64,000 nt of DNA from Phocaeicola massiliensis B84634 = Timone 84634 = DSM 17679 = JCM 13223 (GCF_000382445.1 NZ_KB905472.1:931951-995950); one strand, 5' to 3'; positions 41,410-50,952 are shown, counted from the stretch's first letter. Notes: generated by a model not told the origin, from the sequence alone. Made by a program: numbers and translations.

Positions 41410-42747
41410 GTGAAGACATTTAGAATTGGTGGAGTACATCCGGCAGAAAATAAATTGTCAGCAGGCAAAGCTATCGAGACCCTTGCGCTTCCTAAGCAGG
41501 CGGTATTTCCTTTGTCGCAGCATATCGGCGCTCCTGCTACTGCCATCGTGAAGAAAGGCGATGTGGTAAAGGTGGGTACGAAGATTGCTGAGGCGGGTGG
41601 CTTTGTTTCAGCAGCCATCTTCTCGTCTGTATCCGGTAAAGTGAATAAGGTGGATGCCGTGATTGATGCAAGCGGTTACCGTAAGCCGGCTATCTTTATC
41701 GATGTAGACGGTGATGAATGGGAAGAATCAATAGATCGCAGTTCTACATTGGTGAAAGAGTGTACGTTAACGCCCGAGCAAATTGTTGCTAAAGTAAAAG
41801 ATGCCGGTGTGGTAGGTATGGGTGGTGCTTGTTTTCCCACTCATGTGAAGCTCTCTCCTCCTCCGGGATGCAAGGCGGAATGTGTTATTATCAATGCTGT
41901 AGAGTGTGAGCCTTATCTTACTGCCGACCATCGTCTGATGCTGGAAAAGGCAGACGAGGTGCTGGTGGGTGTCAGTATTCTGATGAAAGCTGCGAAAGTG
42001 ACTAAAGGATATATCGGCATTGAAAATAATAAACCGGATGCTATTAAGCTGATGACTGAAAAGGCTGCTCAATATCCCGGTATAGAGGTAGTTCCTTTGC
42101 AGGTGAAATATCCGCAAGGTGGTGAGAAACAGTTGATAGATGCTGTGTTCGGTCGTCAGGTTCCTGCTCCTCCTGCTATTCCTATCAACGTAGGTGCGGT
42201 GGTTCAGAATGTAGGTACTGCATTTGCCGTTTATGAAGCTGTTCAGAAGAACAAACCTTTGTTTGAACGTGTCGTGACCGTTACGGGTAAGTCTGTCAAG
42301 AATCCTTCCAACTTCCTCACCCGTATGGGGACCCCGATGAGCCAGCTGATTGATGCGGCAGGTGGTTTGCCCGAAGATACCGGAAAGGTGATTGGCGGTG
42401 GTCCGATGATGGGTAAAGCGTTGGTTAATACAGAAGTTCCTATCTGTAAAGGTAGTTCGGGTGTGCTGATTATGAATGATAAGGAAGCTGCCCGTGCGGA
42501 AGCTCAGCCCTGTATCCGCTGTGCCAAGTGTGTCAGTGTGTGTCCTATGGGACTGGAGCCTTTCTTATTGGCAACACTTTCGGCTCACAAGGACTGGGAG
42601 AGAGTAGAAAAAGAAGATGTAATGTCGTGCATCGAGTGCGGTTCGTGTCAGTTCACTTGTCCGTCTCATCGTTATTTGCTGGACTATATCCGTTTGGGTA
42701 AGGGCACAGTAGGTGGTATTATCCGTGCACGTAATGCTAAAAAATAA
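41410..42747 (+). CDS. rnfC: Rnf complex subunit C
   Basis: 445 residues. N-terminal barrel-like domain, then the flavin/NADH-binding region with GMGGACFPTHVKL (about 137-149), ECEPYLTADHRLM and a quinone-type SLBB region. Two ferredoxin clusters near the end: CIRCAKCVSVCP and CIECGSCQFTCP. It accepts electrons from NADH/ferredoxin at the cytoplasmic side. Starts 38 bases after rnfB with GTG at 41410. Confidence 0.95.
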   Translation: MKTFRIGGVHPAENKLSAGKAIETLALPKQAVFPLSQHIGAPATAIVKKGDVVKVGTKIAEAGGFVSAAIFSSVSGKVNKVDAVIDASGYRKPAIFIDVDGDEWEESIDRSSTLVKECTLTPEQIVAKVKDAGVVGMGGACFPTHVKLSPPPGCKAECVIINAVECEPYLTADHRLMLEKADEVLVGVSILMKAAKVTKGYIGIENNKPDAIKLMTEKAAQYPGIEVVPLQVKYPQGGEKQLIDAVFGRQVPAPPAIPINVGAVVQNVGTAFAVYEAVQKNKPLFERVVTVTGKSVKNPSNFLTRMGTPMSQLIDAAGGLPEDTGKVIGGGPMMGKALVNTEVPICKGSSGVLIMNDKEAARAEAQPCIRCAKCVSVCPMGLEPFLLATLSAHKDWERVEKEDVMSCIECGSCQFTCPSHRYLLDYIRLGKGTVGGIIRARNAKK

Positions 42748-42761
42748 TTCGACAAAATAGT

Positions 42762-43751
42762 ATGGCTAATAAATTAATAGTATCATTATCGCCCCACGTC
42801 CATAGCGGTGACAGTGTACAAAAGAATATGTACGGTGTGCTCATCGCGTTGATACCTGCGTTGCTGGTTTCATTCTATATGTTCGGGCTGGGCGCCGTGG
42901 TGGTGACCTTGACTTCGGTTGCTGCCTGTGTATTCTTCGAATGGGCGATTACCAAGTTTATTTTGAAGAGAGAACGCTCTACCATCTGTGATGGTTCAGC
43001 CGTCATAACCGGTGTGCTGCTGGCATTCAACCTGCCTTCCAACCTGCCGCTTTGGATTATTATTATCGGTGCATTGGTAGCTATCGGCATTGGTAAGATG
43101 ACTTTTGGCGGACTGGGCTGCAACCCTTTCAACCCCGCGCTGGTAGGTCGTATCTTCCTGCTGATTTCTTTTCCTGTGCAGATGACTTCATGGCCGTTGG
43201 TTCAACAATGGGGAAGTTATACCGATGCTCAGACAGGAGCTACTCCGCTGGCTCTAATGAAAATGGCAGTCAAAGGTGATGTAAATGCATTGGGACAGTT
43301 GCCCGATACCATGAGCCTGTTTTTGGGTAACAATCCGGGTTCTTTGGGTGAGGTCAGCGCTTTAGCGCTGTTGCTCGGTTTGGGCTATATGTTGTGGAAA
43401 AAGATAATCTCCTGGCATATTCCTGTATCAATATTGGTGACAGTGTTTGTATTTGCCGGTTTGATGCATTGGGTTGATCCGGTTGCTTACGCATCTCCGT
43501 TGGCCCATTTGTTTACAGGTGGTTTGATGTTGGGTGCTATCTTTATGGCAACCGACTATGTTACTTCGCCTATGACTCATAAAGGTATGATTATTTACGG
43601 TGTGGCTATCGGTTTCCTGACTGTGGTTATCCGTTTGTTCGGTGCATATCCCGAAGGTATGTCTTTCGCTATATTCATTATGAACGCATTCACTCCGTTA
43701 ATCAATACTTATTGCAAACCTAAAAGATTCGGGGAGGTAGTGAAGAAATGA
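42762..43751 (+). CDS. rnfD: Rnf complex subunit D
   Basis: 329 residues with about nine membrane helices. NqrB/RnfD features: SPHVHSGDSVQKNMYGV at the start, GGLGCNPFNPALVGRIFLL (about 110-130) and a covalent-flavin-type SGAT-like site QTGATPLALMK (about 163-173, Thr in TGAT). It forms the ion-conducting core with RnfG, A and E. Overlaps rnfG by 4 bases. Confidence 0.95.
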   Translation: MANKLIVSLSPHVHSGDSVQKNMYGVLIALIPALLVSFYMFGLGAVVVTLTSVAACVFFEWAITKFILKRERSTICDGSAVITGVLLAFNLPSNLPLWIIIIGALVAIGIGKMTFGGLGCNPFNPALVGRIFLLISFPVQMTSWPLVQQWGSYTDAQTGATPLALMKMAVKGDVNALGQLPDTMSLFLGNNPGSLGEVSALALLLGLGYMLWKKIISWHIPVSILVTVFVFAGLMHWVDPVAYASPLAHLFTGGLMLGAIFMATDYVTSPMTHKGMIIYGVAIGFLTVVIRLFGAYPEGMSFAIFIMNAFTPLINTYCKPKRFGEVVKK

Positions 43752-44551
43752 AAAAACTAGAATCATCTTTGAAAAACATGGTTATCGTGCTGACAGGCGT
43801 AACCGTGGTAGCCGGAGCATTGCTGGGTTATGTGAATGAGTTGACAAAGGAACCCATTGCGCAGGCTAATGCCAAGGCTTTGAGTGATGCCATTGCTATC
43901 GTAGTTCCGGGATTCGATAACAATCCTGCCGAAGCCCCTGAGACAATAGAACTGGAAGGTGCTACCTATAAAATATATAAAGCAACCAAAGGCGGAGAAT
44001 TTATCGGTGCAGCCGTAGAATCTTCTGCTAATGGTTTCGGTGGTGCACTGAATGTGTTGGTTGGTTTCGATAAAGACGGCAATATTATTGATTATTCTTT
44101 GTTGAGCCATGCGGAAACTCCGGGATTGGGCTCAAAAGCAGCCGATTGGTTTAAGAAAGGCGGTAAAGGCGATATTACCGGCATGAATCCGGGACAGAAA
44201 GCCTTGACAGTGAGCAAGGATGGCGGACAGGTGGATGCCATTACTGCTTCTACCATTACTTCGCGTGCATTCTTGCAGGCAGTGAATAATGCATACGTTG
44301 CTTACAGCGGTCAGCAGGTAGACGGAGCCAGTGGAGCTACTCAGCAAGTATCGGCAACAGTGGAAAAGGATACAACAGCTTGTAGCGGAACTCTCTGTAA
44401 GGAAGGACAGACTTGTGATGCAAAATGTGATTCATGCAAGGTTGCTTGTGGTGAAAAATGCGATTCTGTCAACTGCAAGAAAGCCAACTGTGCCAACGTT
44501 GATTGCAAGAAAGCTGAATGTCCTAACAAAGATTGTAAAAACAAAAAATAA
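43748..44551 (+). CDS. rnfG: Rnf complex subunit G with Cys-rich tail
   Basis: 267 residues. N-terminal membrane helix (about 10-30), then the periplasmic flavin domain. Usual flavinylation position: DAITASTITS at 163-172, with Thr169 the candidate FMN carrier. A second SGAT motif occurs in DGASGATQQV (192-201). Residues 212-267 form an unusual tail with 12 Cys in a CKxxxC-like spacing that looks metal-binding. RnfG carries electrons between RnfD and the cytoplasmic subunits. Confidence 0.93.
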   Translation: MKKLESSLKNMVIVLTGVTVVAGALLGYVNELTKEPIAQANAKALSDAIAIVVPGFDNNPAEAPETIELEGATYKIYKATKGGEFIGAAVESSANGFGGALNVLVGFDKDGNIIDYSLLSHAETPGLGSKAADWFKKGGKGDITGMNPGQKALTVSKDGGQVDAITASTITSRAFLQAVNNAYVAYSGQQVDGASGATQQVSATVEKDTTACSGTLCKEGQTCDAKCDSCKVACGEKCDSVNCKKANCANVDCKKAECPNKDCKNKK

Positions 44552-44565
44552 GGAAGGAGCAGACT

Positions 44566-45150
44566 ATGAATAATTTTAAAGTATTGATGAACGGGATTGT
44601 CAAAGAGAATCCTACGTTTGTACTCCTTTTGGGTATGTGTCCTACATTGGGAACCACTTCTTCGGCCATCAATGGTATGGGTATGGGATTGGCAACCATG
44701 TTTGTGTTGATTTGTTCGAATGTAGTAATTTCGTCTATCAAGAATCTGATTCCTGATATGGTGCGTATTCCTGCATTTATTGTGGTTATTGCGTCATTTG
44801 TAACCTTGTTGCAGATGATTATGCAGGCATACGTGCCGGCACTTTATGCTACATTGGGATTGTTCATCCCGCTGATTGTAGTGAACTGTATCCTGCTGGG
44901 ACGTGCCGAAGCATTTGCCGCAAAGAACGGTCCTGTTCCTTCATTCTTCGACGGACTGGGTATGGGACTCGGATTTACTCTTGCATTGACTATCCTTGGT
45001 GGTGTACGTGAGTTTCTCGGTACAGGCAAGCTGTTTGATATTGCCATCATGCCGGAGCAATACGGAATGTTGATTTTCGTTCTCGCACCGGGAGCCTTCA
45101 TTGCATTGGGTTACCTCATTGCGATTGTGAATAAACTGAAGAAAGCATAA
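44566..45150 (+). CDS. rnfE: Rnf complex subunit E
   Basis: 194 residues with six membrane helices, standard RnfE/NqrD length. Signature ENPTFVLLLGMCPTLGTTSSA (about 13-33), with the conserved Cys, and GLGMGLGFTLAL in the second half. It pairs with RnfA and places the membrane Fe-S site. 14 bases after rnfG, 18 before rnfA. Confidence 0.95.
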   Translation: MNNFKVLMNGIVKENPTFVLLLGMCPTLGTTSSAINGMGMGLATMFVLICSNVVISSIKNLIPDMVRIPAFIVVIASFVTLLQMIMQAYVPALYATLGLFIPLIVVNCILLGRAEAFAAKNGPVPSFFDGLGMGLGFTLALTILGGVREFLGTGKLFDIAIMPEQYGMLIFVLAPGAFIALGYLIAIVNKLKKA

Positions 45151-45168
45151 CCCGTAAAAAGTAAGAAT

Positions 45169-45771
45169 ATGGAATATATATTGATATTTATCACCGCTAT
45201 ATTTGTGAACAACATTGTGTTGTCACAATTCCTGGGTATCTGCCCGTTTCTCGGTGTATCCAAGAAAGTTGAGACAGCTACGGGTATGGGAGCGGCTGTT
45301 GCATTCGTGCTTACCATCGCTACCATTGTTACCTACCTTATCCAGAAGTTTGTGCTTGATGCTTTCGGACTGGAGTATTTGCAGACCATTGCTTTTATCC
45401 TTGTCATTGCAGCATTGGTGCAGATGGTAGAAATCATTCTGAAGAAAGTTTCTCCTGCCCTTTATCAGGCATTGGGAGTATTCCTTCCGCTGATTACCAC
45501 CAACTGTTGTATTCTGGGTGTGGCTATATTGGTAATCCAAAAAGACTTTGATTTGTTGACCGGGGTAGTTTACGCCTTTTCGACAGCTCTTGGTTTTGCC
45601 TTGGCTATGGTGTTGTTTGCCGGTATCCGTGAACAACTGAGCCTGGTAAATATTCCGAAAGGAATGCAGGGAATGGCTATTGCACTGGTTACTGCCGGTC
45701 TGCTGGCTATGGCATTTATGGGATTCTCCGGTGTTGACAAAGGTTTGGCTGTATTGTTTGGAGTAGAGTAA
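45169..45771 (+). CDS. rnfA: Rnf complex subunit A
   Basis: 200 residues with six membrane helices. Signature NNIVLSQFLGICPFLGVSKKVETATGMGAAV (about 11-41) with Cys25, and LPLITTNCCILGVAI (about 104-118). It pairs with RnfE in the membrane core. It ends the operon; an intrinsic terminator follows. Confidence 0.95.
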   Translation: MEYILIFITAIFVNNIVLSQFLGICPFLGVSKKVETATGMGAAVAFVLTIATIVTYLIQKFVLDAFGLEYLQTIAFILVIAALVQMVEIILKKVSPALYQALGVFLPLITTNCCILGVAILVIQKDFDLLTGVVYAFSTALGFALAMVLFAGIREQLSLVNIPKGMQGMAIALVTAGLLAMAFMGFSGVDKGLAVLFGVE

Positions 45772-45797
45772 TTCATCCTTTAAATAAGGTAATTCAG

Positions 45798-45826
45798 AAG
45801 TCCGGAGCAGTGCTTCGGACTTTTTT
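45798..45826 (+). terminator. Terminator of the rnf operon
   Basis: AAGTCCG (45798-45804) pairs with CGGACTT (45816-45822), followed by TTTTT. Confidence 0.85.
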
Positions 45827-45873
45827 GTACAAAGAATTTCGTTTTTCGTACTGTTTAATTCAATTATTATGCT

Positions 45874-45881
45874 TATTTTTG
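45874..45881 (+). promoter_or_regulatory. -7 box of the nucleotidyltransferase gene
   Basis: TATTTTTG, an exact TAnnTTTG match, 24 bases before ATG 45906. Confidence 0.55.
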
Positions 45882-45905
45882 CAATAGAATTAATAGAGAG
45901 ACCAA

Positions 45906-46802
45906 ATGGCTATGACATTGATTGTACTTGCGGCCACTATGGGGAATAAGTATGGCGGATTAAAACAGCTGGAAGGGATTGGTCCCAATGGCGAAACGAT
46001 ATTAGACTTTTCCGTATATGATGCCGTAAGAGTGGGATTTGATAAAATAGTATTTGTCATAAGTAGACATTTTGAACAAGAATTCAAAAAACTGGTTTCA
46101 GGCAAATACGAGCACGTGGTGGATGTGGAATATGTTTATCAGGATGTAGAAACCATTCCCGAAGAAAAACGTAATCCGAAGCGAACAGCACTTTATGGTT
46201 CGGTAAGAGCTGTATTGATGGGAGAAGAATTAATAGATGCCCCATTTGGAGTGATAAATGCAGTTAATTTCTATCAGCGTGAGAGTTTTGAATTATTGTA
46301 TAATAATTTAGTGGCATTGAAAGATGCCGGTTATCATAGTTTCAATGTCTGCTATAGATTGAAAAACGTTTTAGCGGAGAGCGGTGGAGTAACCCGGGGA
46401 ATTTGTGAAGTGGATGAAAACGGATATTTAATTTCTGTAACAGACCGTACAGGAGTGGAGCGGATCAGTGGTAATCCCATGTATCCTAATGAGGTGCATA
46501 AATGGGTGGCACTGGATGATAATAGTTTGGTTTCAATGAATATGTGGGGCTTCAGGCCGGATATATTTAATGAAATGCAAGCTGCATTTGATAAGTTTAT
46601 TGATGAAAACGGAATGGATTTGAAAGCTCATTATTCTATACCTGCTTTTATGAATAAACGGATAAGAGAAGGAGTCAGAGTGAAGGTGATTGAAACACCT
46701 GCCCGATGGATGGGATTGGTTTCGCACGATGATAAGATTCAGGTAGTTCTTCGTATCAACGACATGATTCGTAAGGGTATCTATCCTTCTAAGTTGTTTT
46801 GA
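45906..46802 (+). CDS. Nucleotidyltransferase (sugar-nucleotide pyrophosphorylase-like)
   Basis: 298 residues, cytoplasmic. N-terminal LIVLAATMGNKYGGLKQLEGIGPNGETILDFSVYDA is the variant of the nucleotide-binding Gly-rich loop (normally GxGTR) seen in this family. Later RTALYGSVRAV and APFGVINAVNFY align with the NTP-binding core. The substrate is not known. It is followed after 31 bases by galE, consistent with a role in nucleotide-sugar supply. Confidence 0.8.
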   Translation: MAMTLIVLAATMGNKYGGLKQLEGIGPNGETILDFSVYDAVRVGFDKIVFVISRHFEQEFKKLVSGKYEHVVDVEYVYQDVETIPEEKRNPKRTALYGSVRAVLMGEELIDAPFGVINAVNFYQRESFELLYNNLVALKDAGYHSFNVCYRLKNVLAESGGVTRGICEVDENGYLISVTDRTGVERISGNPMYPNEVHKWVALDDNSLVSMNMWGFRPDIFNEMQAAFDKFIDENGMDLKAHYSIPAFMNKRIREGVRVKVIETPARWMGLVSHDDKIQVVLRINDMIRKGIYPSKLF

Positions 46803-46833
46803 ACCTATTAAAAACGACAGAATAATAAGTCTT

Positions 46834-47868
46834 ATGAAAAAGAGAATTTTAGTGACAGGAGGAACCGGATATATCGGTTCTCATACCGTAGTTGAACTGC
46901 AACAAAGCGGTTACGACGTAGTGATTGTAGATAATCTCTCAAACTCTAACGCCGATGTGGTTGACAATATTGAAAAAGTAACAGGTATCCGTCCGGCATT
47001 TGAGAAGTTGGACTGTCTGGATTATGAAGGTATGGACAAACTGTTTACTAAATATGCCGGTATTGAAGGTATTATTCACTTTGCAGCCAGCAAAGCAGTA
47101 GGTGAATCTTGCCAAAAACCGTTGTTGTATTATCGTAACAATCTGGTTTCGTTAATCAACTTGTTGGAGTTGATGCCTAAGCATAATGTAAAAGGCATTA
47201 TCTTCTCTTCATCATGTACGGTATACGGTCAGCCGGATACATTGCCTGTAACTGAAGCTGCTCCTATCAAGAAGGCAGAATCACCATACGGCAATACAAA
47301 GCAAATTAATGAAGAAATTATCCGCGATACTGTAGCATCAGGTTCTCCTGTTCACGCTATCATGTTGCGTTACTTTAACCCTATTGGTGCACATCCGTCT
47401 GCATTGATTGGTGAGTTGCCTAATGGCGTACCTCAAAACTTGTTGCCGTATGTCACTCAAACTGCAATGGGTATTCGTGAGCAATTGAGCGTATTTGGTG
47501 ATGACTATGACACTCCTGACGGCTCTTGTATCCGTGACTACATCTATGTAGTAGATTTGGCTAAGGCTCACGTGATTGCTATGGATCGTATCTTGAACGA
47601 TAAGCAGAAAGAAAGTGTGGAAGTATTCAATATCGGTACAGGTCGCGGCTTGTCTGTATTGGAACTGCTGAATAAGTTTGAAGCTGCTACAGGCGTGAAG
47701 GTGAACTATAAGATTGTAGGCCGTCGTCAGGGAGATATTGTTAAGGTATGGGCTGACCCGACTTTCGCTAACGAAGAGTTAGGATGGCAGGCAAAGGCTA
47801 CTATCGAAGAGACACTGAAATCTGCATGGAATTGGCAGGTTAAGTTAAGAGAAAGAGGAATTCAATAA
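46834..47868 (+). CDS. galE: UDP-glucose 4-epimerase
   Basis: 344 residues. NAD-binding TGGTGYIGSHTVVEL (8-22), HFAASKAVGES (about 86-96), catalytic Ser-Tyr-Lys: SSSCTVYG and Tyr/Lys in SPYGNTKQ (about 149-156). It interconverts UDP-glucose and UDP-galactose for glycan synthesis. Weak terminator-like hairpin ACGC/GCGT follows at 47907-47921. Confidence 0.95.
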   Translation: MKKRILVTGGTGYIGSHTVVELQQSGYDVVIVDNLSNSNADVVDNIEKVTGIRPAFEKLDCLDYEGMDKLFTKYAGIEGIIHFAASKAVGESCQKPLLYYRNNLVSLINLLELMPKHNVKGIIFSSSCTVYGQPDTLPVTEAAPIKKAESPYGNTKQINEEIIRDTVASGSPVHAIMLRYFNPIGAHPSALIGELPNGVPQNLLPYVTQTAMGIREQLSVFGDDYDTPDGSCIRDYIYVVDLAKAHVIAMDRILNDKQKESVEVFNIGTGRGLSVLELLNKFEAATGVKVNYKIVGRRQGDIVKVWADPTFANEELGWQAKATIEETLKSAWNWQVKLRERGIQ

Positions 47869-48061
47869 AGAATTAAGATATTTTTAGAAAGACCGATGAA
47901 CAAAGGACGCTAGTGTGGCGTTTTTATAGTGCAAATAACCTGAAACCCCTCTTGGATATGTGAATACCTGACCGGTGGTAAGTTATGTTACTCAAAACAT
48001 AGAGCAGGCTAAAAAATTGCATAGTAGTTTTGTCGTGTTTTATTTTGTGTTTGTGTTGTGG

Positions 48062-48097
48062 CTGTTCCTCGACGTGAGTCGGGGGACAGTTTTTTTT
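48062..48097 (+). terminator. Plus-strand terminator before ispE
   Basis: CTGTTCCTCGAC (48062-48073) pairs with GTCGGGGGACAG (48078-48089) using G-U pairs, followed by eight T. Confidence 0.7.
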
Positions 48098-48133
48098 ATG
48101 CTTGTGTGTTGCATTCTAAGTTTGATGACATAA

Positions 48134-48175
48134 AAAACTCTTCAAACAGCATGCACCGGCTGTTTGAAGAGTTTT
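48134..48175 (-). terminator. Terminator of ispE
   Basis: AAACTCTTCAAACAGC pairs with GGCTGTTTGAAGAGTTT; on the minus strand a T-run (A-run on plus at 48132-48136) ends the stem. Confidence 0.8.
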
Positions 48176-48203
48176 CTGAACAAGTTAGAAGAATGGTTAA
48201 TCC

Positions 48204-49031
48204 TTACTCCAACTCACGCTGTCTGCAGAAACACTGGCAGAACTTATCTTCTACGTTCTCTATAGGTTCTTTGAATATACCATATACGCACGAACCGGAA
48301 CCACTCATGGAGGCGTATACGGCTCCCAAATCATATAATTCATCTTTGATGGCAGCTATTTCGGGGAATTTCAAGAATACACTGTCTTCAAAATCATTTT
48401 GCATGTTGTCTTTCCATGTATCTACCGGCTGCTTGATTACTTCTTTTAAGGAAACGGCAGGACGTTGTGGCTTTATGGCAGCGAAAGCATCACGGGTAGA
48501 AACAAAAATATCCGGTTTGACCAATACAATGTGATATCCTTTCAAAGACAAATCGACCGGTTCGAAGATATTCCCTATGCCGGTTGCAAATGCCGGTTTG
48601 TTTTGAATGAAAAATGCACAGTCGGCACCGAGGCGTGCCGCGTATTCTTCCATTTTCGCATGGTTGATGTTCAGAGCAAACTTTTCATTTAATAATTTAA
48701 TCATGTATGCTGCATCTGACGATCCGCCTCCCAATCCTGCTCCTGCAGGAATATGTTTGTACATATGAATTTCGATGGCCGCCATTTGTGGAAAATCTTC
48801 TTTCAGTAACTTATAAGCCTTAACTACTAAATTATCTTCCGGTTCGCCGTCCAAAGCACTTCCGCTTACATGGAGATTGTACTCTTTGTCACTGTTTGTG
48901 GAGCGTGTGACTTCCAACGCATCTTGAAGATTGATAGGATAAAAAATTGTTTCTAGGTTGTGATAACCATCCGGGCGTTTTTCTATAATATTCAGGCCCA
49001 GATTGATTTTAGCATTCGGAAATGTTATCAT
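48204..49031 (-). CDS. ispE: 4-diphosphocytidyl-2-C-methyl-D-erythritol kinase
   Basis: 275 residues, GHMP kinase. N-terminal [23 protein letters not shown] (6-28) is the IspE signature; the ATP loop [18 protein letters not shown] (about 92-109) is intact; [11 protein letters not shown] is the third motif. It phosphorylates CDP-methylerythritol in the non-mevalonate isoprenoid pathway. Single-gene unit with own promoter and terminator. Confidence 0.95.
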   Translation of the reverse strand: MITFPNAKINLGLNIIEKRPDGYHNLETIFYPINLQDALEVTRSTNSDKEYNLHVSGSALDGEPEDNLVVKAYKLLKEDFPQMAAIEIHMYKHIPAGAGLGGGSSDAAYMIKLLNEKFALNINHAKMEEYAARLGADCAFFIQNKPAFATGIGNIFEPVDLSLKGYHIVLVKPDIFVSTRDAFAAIKPQRPAVSLKEVIKQPVDTWKDNMQNDFEDSVFLKFPEIAAIKDELYDLGAVYASMSGSGSCVYGIFKEPIENVEDKFCQCFCRQRELE

Positions 49032-49095
49032 ATTCTTTTATTTAGATTAATTTCTAGTGTGTCTTTATTACGGCTCCTGAGCACGTGACACGGCT

Positions 49096-49103
49096 CAAAT
49101 ATA
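49096..49103 (-). promoter_or_regulatory. -7 box of ispE
   Basis: Minus strand TATATTTG, exact TAnnTTTG match, 65 bases before the ispE ATG. Confidence 0.55.
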
Positions 49104-49233
49104 AGGTAAACTTTTCATTTAACCATATAAAAAACCATTTTGTGTATGGATTGTTCATGTTTTATAGAAAAAGTCTTCGTATTTCTTTTATTATTTTTGC
49201 TCCCGGCTGGATGTTCAACTCGTCAAAAAGTTC

Positions 49234-49241
49234 TATCTTTG
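49234..49241 (+). promoter_or_regulatory. -7 box of dnaB
   Basis: TATCTTTG, exact TAnnTTTG match; transcription would begin near 49248, only 15 bases before the chosen ATG. This excludes the in-frame start at 49140. Confidence 0.65.
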
Positions 49242-49262
49242 CCCTACTTTAAACGAAAGGAA

Positions 49263-50819
49263 ATGGCAGAAGTAAGAAAAACGACACGTACTCCTAAAAC
49301 TGTAAAGGCAAAGCCTGTTGATGAATATGGGCATTTGCAGCCACAGGCACCTGAATTGGAAGAGGCAGTATTAGGAGCATTAATGATAGAAAAAGACGCA
49401 TATTCACTGGTGAGTGAAATTCTTCGCCCCGAGTCTTTTTACGAGCATCGTCATCAGTTGATATATCAGGCTATTACGGCGTTGGCACTACGCCAGCAGC
49501 CGGTGGATATTCTGACCGTTGCCGAGCAGTTGCGCAGCACCGGTGATTTGGATGAAGTGGGAGGTCCTTTTTATATCACTCAGTTGAGTGGGAAGGTAGC
49601 ATCGTCTGCCCATATTGAATATCATGCGCGAATTATAGCCCAAAAGTTTTTGGCACGCGAACTGATTTCTTTTACCAGTAATATTCAGACGAAAGCCTTC
49701 GATGAGACACAGGATGTGGATGATTTGATGCAAGAAGCTGAAGGGAAGCTGTTCGAGATTTCGCAGCAGAATATGAAGAAAGATTATACGCAGATTAATC
49801 CGGTTATTCAGGAGGCGTATGAGATGCTTCAGAAGGCGGCGGCTCGGACGGATGGTTTAAGTGGTTTGGAGAGTGGTTTCCATGCACTGGACAAGATGAC
49901 TTCGGGCTGGCAGAACTCCGACCTTGTGATTATTGCTGCTCGTCCCGCCATGGGTAAAACAGCATTCGTGCTTTCAATGGCTAAGAATATGGCAGTCAAT
50001 GCAAAAATTCCGGTAGCATTGTTCTCGCTTGAAATGGCGAACGTGCAGTTGGTCAATCGTTTGATTGTCAATGTGTGCGAAATACCGGGCGAGAAAATTA
50101 AGAGTGGGCAGTTGGCTCCATACGAATGGGGGCAGTTGGACTATAAGATTAAGGAATTGTATGACGCTCCGTTGTATGTCGATGATACCCCTTCTCTTTC
50201 GGTTTTCGAATTGAGAACGAAGGCAAGGCGCTTGGTACGTGAACATGGAGTAAAAATAATTATCATTGACTACTTGCAGTTGATGAATGCGAGCGGTATG
50301 TCGTTTGGCAGCCGTCAGGAAGAGGTTAGTACTATTTCACGTTCGTTGAAAGGCTTGGCAAAGGAGCTGAACATTCCGATTATTGCCCTGAGTCAGTTGA
50401 ATCGTGGTGTGGAGAGCCGTGAAGGTATTGACGGAAAGCGTCCGCAGTTGAGTGACTTGCGTGAATCCGGGGCCATCGAGCAGGATGCCGATATGGTGTG
50501 CTTTATCCATCGCCCCGAATATTATAAGATATTTCAGGATGAAAAAGGAAACGACCTGCATGGTATGGCTGAAATCATTATTGCCAAGCATCGTAACGGT
50601 GCTGTGGGCGATGTGTTGTTGCGTTTCCGCGGTGAGTTCGCCCGTTTCCAGAATCCGGATGATGAAATGATTATACCGTTGCCGGGAGAAGAACCGGGAA
50701 TTATCCGTTCCAAAATGAATGGCGGTGGAAGCAGTGTACCGCCTCCGCCTTCTGATGCTGCACCTGCCGATAATAATCCGTTCGGAGCACCCATTCCCGA
50801 AGGACCTTTACCGTTTTAA
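49263..50819 (+). CDS. dnaB: Replicative DNA helicase DnaB
   Basis: 518 residues. N-terminal DnaB domain (EEAVLGALMIEKDAY, about 37-51), then the RecA-like helicase domain with Walker A AARPAMGKTAF (about 222-232), GVKIIIIDYLQLM Walker B, SQLNRGVE and DLRESGAIEQDADMV. It unwinds DNA ahead of the replication fork. I chose ATG 49263, not the frame's first ATG at 49140, because the -7 box sits between them and conserved DnaB sequence starts after MAEV. The last 45 residues are Pro/Gly-rich. Confidence 0.95.
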   Translation: MAEVRKTTRTPKTVKAKPVDEYGHLQPQAPELEEAVLGALMIEKDAYSLVSEILRPESFYEHRHQLIYQAITALALRQQPVDILTVAEQLRSTGDLDEVGGPFYITQLSGKVASSAHIEYHARIIAQKFLARELISFTSNIQTKAFDETQDVDDLMQEAEGKLFEISQQNMKKDYTQINPVIQEAYEMLQKAAARTDGLSGLESGFHALDKMTSGWQNSDLVIIAARPAMGKTAFVLSMAKNMAVNAKIPVALFSLEMANVQLVNRLIVNVCEIPGEKIKSGQLAPYEWGQLDYKIKELYDAPLYVDDTPSLSVFELRTKARRLVREHGVKIIIIDYLQLMNASGMSFGSRQEEVSTISRSLKGLAKELNIPIIALSQLNRGVESREGIDGKRPQLSDLRESGAIEQDADMVCFIHRPEYYKIFQDEKGNDLHGMAEIIIAKHRNGAVGDVLLRFRGEFARFQNPDDEMIIPLPGEEPGIIRSKMNGGGSSVPPPPSDAAPADNNPFGAPIPEGPLPF

Positions 50820-50952
50820 TCCTTATCCTGTCATTCTTCACTTTGTTCAGAATGACGAGGTTGATGAAAATTAAACGGGTTCTCATAACAGGAGAAAAGA
50901 AAATAATTACTAAATTTGCAAGTCATTTTGAAATACATAAAATATATCATAT
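50820..50952 (+). promoter_or_regulatory. pheT promoter region
   Basis: 133 bases with an exact -7 TAAATTTG at 50911-50918, 35 bases before the pheT ATG. No clear -33. Confidence 0.5.

Larger units (their letters stand above)
47869..48203. other. Gap between galE and ispE: terminators, no gene
   Basis: 335 bases without a convincing gene. It holds an exact -7 box TAGTTTTG (48025-48032), a plus-strand terminator hairpin (48062-48097) and the ispE terminator (48134-48175). A short plus-strand RNA of about 58 bases between the box and the first terminator is possible but has no -33. Confidence 0.4.

Noticed and set aside
49140..49262. Lipoprotein-like N-terminal extension of dnaB (LLFLLPAGC)
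   Set aside because: The -7 box at 49234-49241 starts the mRNA after this part, and conserved DnaB sequence begins after ATG 49263; the extension is untranslated upstream sequence.
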